From: Rhodospirillales bacterium
GTDB taxonomy: Bacteria > Pseudomonadota > Alphaproteobacteria > Acetobacterales > Acetobacteraceae
Assembly (NCBI GenBank): GCA_947460455.1
Contig: CANHKG010000018.1
Location: forward strand, 1-34,858
DNA length: 34,858 bases
Reading direction: 5' to 3'
Positions within the stretch are counted from its first letter, which is position 1, and every line of letters starts with the position of its first letter. Positions 30,432-34,858 of the stretch are shown in pieces. Position numbers and translations under genes: made by a program. The notes beneath the pieces were generated by a model that ran no database searches, was not told the DNA's origin, and worked only from the letters and a program-made list of their open reading frames with translations.

Positions 30432-32519
30432 ATGACCCAGCCGCTCCAGATCCGCTCCTCCGCCTGCCCGCATGATTGCCCCAGCACCTGCGCGCTGGAG
30501 GTGGAGGTGCATGACGGCACCCGCATCGGCACGCTGCGCGGCGCGGCGGCGAACAACTACACGCTGGGTGTGATCTGCACGAAGGTCTCCAAGTATGCGG
30601 AGCGCATCCACCATCCGGATCGCCTCACCCACCCCCTGCTGCGCACCGGCCCCAAGGGCAGCGGCCAGTTCCGCCGCATCGGCTGGGAGGAAGCGCTGGA
30701 CCGCGCCGCGGAGGCCTTCCTCGCCACCACGCGCACCCACGGCGCCGAAAGCATCTGGCCCTACTACTACGCCGGCACGATGGGCCTGGTGCACCGCGAC
30801 GGCATCAACCGCCTGCGCCATGAGCTGAAGCATTCCCGCCAGGTCAACACCATCTGCACCCGCACCAGCGAAAGCGGCTGGATGGCCGGCGTGGGCAAGA
30901 TCGCCGGGCCCGACCCGCGCGAGATGGGCGAGGCCGACCTCATCATCTCCTGGGGCGGCAACCCGGTGAACACGCAGGTGAACGTGATGTCCCACGTCGC
31001 CCGCGCCCGCAAGGAACGCGGTGCCAAGCTGGTGGTGATCGACCCCTACCGCACCGGCACCGCCAAGGTGGCCGACATGCACCTGGCCGTCCGCCCCGGC
31101 ACCGACGCCGCGCTGGCCTGCGCCGTGATGCACATCGCCTTCCGTGATGGCCACGCCGACCGCGCCTATATGAGTCAGTACGCCGACGACCCCGCCGCAC
31201 TGGAAGCCCACGTCGCCACCCGCACCCCGGAATGGGCCGCTTCCATCACCGGCCTGCCGGTCGCCGAGATCGAGGCCTTCGCCAAGCTGTACTGCGAGAC
31301 CCCGCGCGCCTATATCCGCACCGGCTACGGCTTCACCCGCAGCCGCAACGGTGCCGCCGCCCTGCACGCCGTCACCTGCCTGCCCACCGTCACCGGCAAG
31401 TGGCGCAACAAGGCCGGCGGCGCCTTCTGGAACAACCGCGCCATCTACCACTGGAACAAGACCCTCATCGAGGGCCTGGACCTCATCGACCCCACCACCC
31501 GCGCGCTCGACCAGTCCCGCATCGGCGCGGTGCTGACCGGTGACCGCCGCGACCTCGGCAACGGCCCGCCGGTGAACGCCCTGCTGATCCAGAACACCAA
31601 CCCCGTCACCGTCGCCCCTGACAGCCACAAGGTCCGCCGCGGCTTCCTGCGCGAGGATCTCTTCACCGTGGTGCACGAGCAATTCATGACCGAGACGGCC
31701 AAGCTCGCCGACCTCGTCCTGCCCGCCACCATGTTCATGGAGCACCACGACCTCTACCAGGCCGGCGGCCACAGCCACATCCAGATCGGCCCCAAGCTGA
31801 TTGAGCCCCCCGGCGAATGCCGCAGCAACCACGAAGTGCTGCAAGGCCTCGCCCCCCGCCTCGGCGCCACCCACCGCGCCTATGGCATGACGGACCTCGA
31901 GATCGTCGACGAAACCCTGCGCGTCTCCGGCTGGCCCGATGCTGCCACCGTCATGCAGAACCGCTGGCACGATGCCCAGCCGGATTTCGACACCGCCCAT
32001 TTCCTGAACGGCTTCGGCCACGCCGACAAGAAATTCCACTTCAAGGCCGACTGGGCCGCGATCGGCCCCAACCACCACGGCATGTCGGCCCTCCCCGACC
32101 ATATCGAGGTGATCGACAGCGCGACGCAAGACCGCCCCTTCCGCCTCGTCGCCGCCCCCGCGCGCAGCTTCCTCAACACCAGCTTCACCGAGATGCCCTA
32201 CACCCGCGCCCGCGAAGGCCGGCCCACCCTGCAGGTGAACCCCGAAGACGCCGCCCGCCTCGGCATCACCGAAGGGGCCCGCGTCCGCCTCGGCAATGCC
32301 CGCGGCGAGGTGGTGCTGCACGCCCGCCTTGTGGAAGGCGCCCAGCCCGGCGTGCTCGTCGCCGAAAGCATCTGGCCGCATGCGGACCACGATGGCGGCG
32401 TCGGCATCAACGCCCTCACCTCGGACGAACCCGCGCTGCCCGATGGCGGCGCCGTCTTCCACGACACCGCCGTCTGGCTCCGCGCCGAAGCCGCCACCCT
32501 CGCCCAAGCCGCAGAATAG
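30432..32519 (+). CDS. Molybdopterin-dependent oxidoreductase (DMSO reductase family)
   Basis: 695 residues. The N-terminal [4Fe-4S] motif uses Cys12, Cys16, Cys20 and Cys49 in ACPHDCPSTC and LGVICTKVSKY. The molybdopterin domains follow: GWEEALDRAAEAFLA, YYYAGTMGLVHRDGINRL, DLIISWGGNPVNTQ, IDPYRTGTAKVADMHLAVRP and QNTNPVTVAPD. The C-terminal dinucleotide-binding domain (from about residue 575) includes LNTSFTEMPYTRARE and LQVNPEDAARLGI. There is no Tat signal, so the enzyme is cytoplasmic. The ATG at 30432 is used because earlier in-frame sequence overlaps the ModE-type gene. The substrate is unknown; relatives are annotated as generic anaerobic dehydrogenases. The candidate metal-ligand region NTICTRTSESGW cannot be assigned firmly. 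Confidence 0.88.
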   Translation: MTQPLQIRSSACPHDCPSTCALEVEVHDGTRIGTLRGAAANNYTLGVICTKVSKYAERIHHPDRLTHPLLRTGPKGSGQFRRIGWEEALDRAAEAFLATTRTHGAESIWPYYYAGTMGLVHRDGINRLRHELKHSRQVNTICTRTSESGWMAGVGKIAGPDPREMGEADLIISWGGNPVNTQVNVMSHVARARKERGAKLVVIDPYRTGTAKVADMHLAVRPGTDAALACAVMHIAFRDGHADRAYMSQYADDPAALEAHVATRTPEWAASITGLPVAEIEAFAKLYCETPRAYIRTGYGFTRSRNGAAALHAVTCLPTVTGKWRNKAGGAFWNNRAIYHWNKTLIEGLDLIDPTTRALDQSRIGAVLTGDRRDLGNGPPVNALLIQNTNPVTVAPDSHKVRRGFLREDLFTVVHEQFMTETAKLADLVLPATMFMEHHDLYQAGGHSHIQIGPKLIEPPGECRSNHEVLQGLAPRLGATHRAYGMTDLEIVDETLRVSGWPDAATVMQNRWHDAQPDFDTAHFLNGFGHADKKFHFKADWAAIGPNHHGMSALPDHIEVIDSATQDRPFRLVAAPARSFLNTSFTEMPYTRAREGRPTLQVNPEDAARLGITEGARVRLGNARGEVVLHARLVEGAQPGVLVAESIWPHADHDGGVGINALTSDEPALPDGGAVFHDTAVWLRAEAATLAQAAE

Positions 32520-32530
32520 GGCCCCGCCGA

Positions 32531-33277
32531 ATGACCCGCGCCATCCTCGTCACGGGTGCGGCCACCGGCGTCGGTGCCGCCACCGCCCGCCGCCTCGCCG
32601 CCCCCGGCGTCGCCCTGTTGCTGCACACCCGCCGCAACGAAGCCGGCCTCGCCGCCGTGGCCGAGGAAGCCCGCGCCAAGGGTGCCCAGGCCGAAACCAT
32701 CCTCGCCGACCTCGTCGACCCCGCCACCCCCGCCGCCCTGGTCGCCGCCGCCGTCGCCCGCTTCGGCCGGCTCGATGCCATCATCGCCAATGCCGGCTTT
32801 GCCGACCGCACCGCCGCCATGGACCTCACGGACGAGATCTTCGCCCGCTCCACGGAGCCGATGATCGCCGGCTTCCTCCGCCTCGCCCGCGCCGCCGCGC
32901 CGCATCTGCGCGAGGGCACCGATCCGCGCATCGTCGCCGTCAGCAGCTTCGTCGCCCACGCCTACCGCCCCGGCTTTCCCCTCTTCCCCGCCTCCGCCGC
33001 CGCCAAGGCCGGGCTGGAAGCGCTGGTGAAGGCCTTGGCCATCGAACTGGCGCCCACCATCACCGTGAACGCCGTCGCCCCCGGCTTCGTCCGCAAGGAT
33101 GCCGGCGCCCACGTCGCCCTCAGCCTCGCCGGCATGCCGGACCGCACCCAATGGATCCCCCTCGGCCGCATCGCCGAGCCCGCCGACATCGCCGCCGCCA
33201 TCGCCTTCCTCGCCGGGCCCGATGCCGCCTACATCACCGGCCAGGTGCTGCACGTGGATGGCGGCCTCGTGATGTAA
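32531..33277 (+). CDS. SDR-fold protein lacking the catalytic tyrosine
   Basis: 248 residues with a short-chain dehydrogenase fold: TGAATGVGAATARRL binds the nucleotide, IIANAGF is the NAG motif, and VNAVAPGFV plus GQVLHVDGGLVM close the domain. The active-site segment reads FPASAAAKAGLEAL: Lys159 is kept but the residue four before it is Ser155 instead of Tyr. Serine candidates 138-139 remain. It begins 11 bases after the molybdoenzyme gene and is probably cotranscribed. It may be an altered-mechanism enzyme or a non-catalytic NAD(P)-binding protein. Confidence 0.82.
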   Translation: MTRAILVTGAATGVGAATARRLAAPGVALLLHTRRNEAGLAAVAEEARAKGAQAETILADLVDPATPAALVAAAVARFGRLDAIIANAGFADRTAAMDLTDEIFARSTEPMIAGFLRLARAAAPHLREGTDPRIVAVSSFVAHAYRPGFPLFPASAAAKAGLEALVKALAIELAPTITVNAVAPGFVRKDAGAHVALSLAGMPDRTQWIPLGRIAEPADIAAAIAFLAGPDAAYITGQVLHVDGGLVM

Positions 33278-33363
33278 GGTTTCACAGCTCTGTCGCACAG
33301 GCGTAAAGCGACTGACGCGATTCCGGTGGAACACGGAGCCTCCCGCATGAAGGAGGTGTCCCC

Positions 33364-34716
33364 GTGTTCCCCGCCCTGCTCCTGGCCGGATCGGCGCTCG
33401 CGCTGATCGCCGCCATCACGCCCGCCCGCGCCGACCAGGCCTTCCCGGCCACGCTCGCCGGCCACGCCATGATCCCGGCCGCCACCTACATCCCCGCGCC
33501 CGACGATGCGCCGGCCGATCTCAAGAGCGCCGGCAAGTTCACCACCGGCCGCCGCGTGGAAGCCATGGGCACCGTGATGGGCATGTCCTTCGAACGCCCC
33601 ACCGGCATCGCACTGCCGCTGCCCGGACAGCCCATCCAGGGCCATTCCGGCATCAAGACCATGCCGGACGGCAGCTTCTGGGTGCTCACCGACAACGGCT
33701 CCGGCTCCAAGGCCAACTCGCCGGATTCGATGCTCTACTTGAACAACTACCGCATCGACTGGGCCGCCGGCACGCTCGCCCGCCAGGCCACCATCTTCCT
33801 GCACGACCCCGACAAGAAGGTGCCCTTCCGCATCACCCACGAGGGCACCGAGAAGCGCTACCTCACCGGCTCCGATTTCGACACCGAGGGCTTCCAGATC
33901 ATCGGCACCACGCTGTGGATCGGCGACGAGTTCGGCCCCTACATCATCAAGGCCGACATGACGGGCAAGGTCCTGGCCGTGTTCGAGACCATGGCCGACG
34001 GCAAGCCGGTGCGCTCGCCGGAGCATTTCGCCGTCGCCTCCCCCGGCATCCCCGGCCAGGCCGGCACCTTCAACCTGCGCCGCTCCAAGGGCTATGAGGG
34101 CTTCGCCGCCAGCAAGGATGGCAAGTTTCTCTACGGCATGCTGGAAGGCCCACTCTGGGATGCCGCCACGAAGGACTATGAAAAGCAGGATGGCCGCGAA
34201 TACCTGCGCATCCTTGAATTCGACGTCGCCGCTGAGAAATGGACCGGCCGGCACTGGAAATACATGCTGGAAGCCAACGGCCTGGCGATCGGCGACTTCA
34301 ACATGATCGACGGCACCACCGCCCTGGTGATCGAACGCGACAACGGCGAAGGCACCGCGGACAAGGCCTGCCCCGCCGGCCAGCGCGGCACCGATTGCTT
34401 CGCCGACATCGCCAAGTTCAAGCGCGTCTACAAGATCGAGATGTCAGAGGCGAACGTGGGCGGCCCCGTGCGCAAGATCGGCCATATCGACCTGATGAAG
34501 ATCGCCGACCCCAACAAGAAGGCCCGCAAGCCGCTCAACGACGGCGTGCTGACCTTCCCGTTCTTCACCATCGAGAACGTCGATGTGGTGGATGCCACCC
34601 ACATCATCGTCGGCAACGACAACAACCTGCCGTTCTCCACCTCGCGCGAGCCCAACAAGGCGGACGACAACGAGTTCATCCTGCTTGAAGTCGGAGATTT
34701 TCTGAAGGCGAAGTAA
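33364..34716 (+). CDS. Exported esterase-like-of-phytase family protein
   Basis: 450 residues starting at a GTG with AAGGAGGT 7 bases upstream, one of the best ribosome-binding sites in the window. A signal peptide (LLAGSALALIAAITPARA) directs export. The mature part matches the Phytase-like/esterase-like domain: GHSGIKTMPDGSFWVLTDNG, FDTEGFQIIGTTLWIGDEFG, KGYEGFAASKDGKFLYGMLE, and the end FPFFTIENVDVVDATHIIVG with NDNNLPFS. Such proteins form a beta-propeller and are assigned to phosphate-ester or general ester hydrolysis, mostly without tested substrate. It stands alone, 86 bases after the SDR gene, and is followed by repeat copy E. Confidence 0.85.
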   Translation: MFPALLLAGSALALIAAITPARADQAFPATLAGHAMIPAATYIPAPDDAPADLKSAGKFTTGRRVEAMGTVMGMSFERPTGIALPLPGQPIQGHSGIKTMPDGSFWVLTDNGSGSKANSPDSMLYLNNYRIDWAAGTLARQATIFLHDPDKKVPFRITHEGTEKRYLTGSDFDTEGFQIIGTTLWIGDEFGPYIIKADMTGKVLAVFETMADGKPVRSPEHFAVASPGIPGQAGTFNLRRSKGYEGFAASKDGKFLYGMLEGPLWDAATKDYEKQDGREYLRILEFDVAAEKWTGRHWKYMLEANGLAIGDFNMIDGTTALVIERDNGEGTADKACPAGQRGTDCFADIAKFKRVYKIEMSEANVGGPVRKIGHIDLMKIADPNKKARKPLNDGVLTFPFFTIENVDVVDATHIIVGNDNNLPFSTSREPNKADDNEFILLEVGDFLKAK

Positions 34717-34719
34717 GAC

Positions 34720-34741
34720 GTTCTTTTTTGAAAAAAAGAAC
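34720..34741 (+). terminator. AT-rich palindrome, copy E; likely terminator
   Basis: Identical to copy C over the 22-base palindrome and the following CAAAAACT-type tail to about 34750, starting 4 bases after the stop codon. Beyond 34750 the expected TTTTG is replaced by GGCGGTTTCC, the probable left end of an insertion sequence. Confidence 0.65.
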
Positions 34742-34750
34742 CAAAAAACT

Positions 34751-34858
34751 GGCGGTTTCCAACTCCGGGTGCAACGCCTTTGATGTTTGCGTTTGCTCGG
34801 AGGATGGGATGGCTGGCTATCACGAGTTGAACCTTGCCGAGCGTCTGTCGCTTCAGCG
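34751..34858 (+). mobile_element. Probable IS30-family insertion sequence, left end
   Basis: Sequence similarity to repeat copy C stops exactly at 34750 and GGCGGTTTCCAACTCCGGGT begins, resembling IS30-type terminal repeats as I recall them. A transposase-like start follows at 34809. IS30 elements often choose palindromic targets, which fits the interrupted repeat. The other end is outside the window. Confidence 0.45.
34809..34858 (+). CDS. Transposase N-terminus (IS30-like), partial
   Basis: Only the first 16 codons are present: MAGYHELNLAERLSLQ, open at the right edge. GGAGG lies 5 bases before the ATG. The pattern Y..L.L.ER resembles the start of IS30-family transposases, whose N-termini carry a helix-turn-helix. 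Too short for a firm call; another start in a different frame at 34804 is not supported. Confidence 0.45.
   Translation, partial: MAGYHELNLAERLSLQ

Noticed and set aside
30252-32507. Minus-strand frame of about 750 codons opposite the molybdoenzyme
   Set aside because: The plus-strand protein has intact iron-sulfur and molybdopterin motifs; the opposite product is Gly/Ala/Val-rich without motifs.

Overview
The window is GC-rich bacterial DNA that reads as an alphaproteobacterial chromosome, most likely Rhodospirillales and probably Acetobacteraceae. The evidence is an AcpXL/LpxXL-type very-long-chain acyl cluster for lipid A, the order asd-sdhCDAB, the tRNA-Tyr/Gly/Trp-secE-nusG block, a PEP-CTERM exported protein behind a sigma-54-type promoter, and dispersed AT-rich palindromes placed just after stop codons. 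The taxon is an inference; no rRNA gene is present.

Layout. 1-565: 3' end of an IS481-family element, an inverted-repeat cluster and a GC hairpin. 566-1252: an unrecognised gene whose start codon lies in a perfect 24-bp palindrome. 1292-2625 (minus): tRNA-Tyr, tRNA-Gly, tRNA-Trp, secE, nusG and a terminator; rplK does not follow nusG. 2763-4635 (plus): an RlmB-type rRNA methyltransferase and a hydratase-family protein.

4757-13239 is the centrepiece. It holds an acyl carrier protein, a FabZ-type dehydratase, two ketosynthase-fold proteins (the first lacking the catalytic cysteine), a FabG-type reductase, a zinc-type dehydrogenase and an LpxXL/LpxL-type acyltransferase. Together they could build and transfer a very long acyl chain onto lipid A. 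The cluster is split by a minus-strand block (a GNAT acetyltransferase and a TPR protein). An MFS transporter, a GT-C-type membrane protein and a CX5R phosphatase follow, so the region may be a wider envelope-lipid locus.

16620-16873 is a nested palindromic mosaic. 16889-21510 (minus) is asd-sdhCDAB. 21703-28747 (minus) carries a methyltransferase, GtrA-like flippase and GT2 (a probable surface-glycan set), then a GT-C protein coupled to a peptidase group (DppA-like, DmpA-like, alpha/beta hydrolase). 28748-29798 is a PEP-CTERM gene with a sigma-54-like promoter and two matching 17-bp upstream boxes. 29902-33277 is a divergent pair, a ModE-type regulator and a molybdopterin oxidoreductase, followed by an SDR-fold protein lacking the catalytic tyrosine. 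33364-34716 is an exported phytase-like esterase. The window ends at the left edge of what looks like an IS30-family element that interrupts the fifth copy of the AT-rich palindrome.
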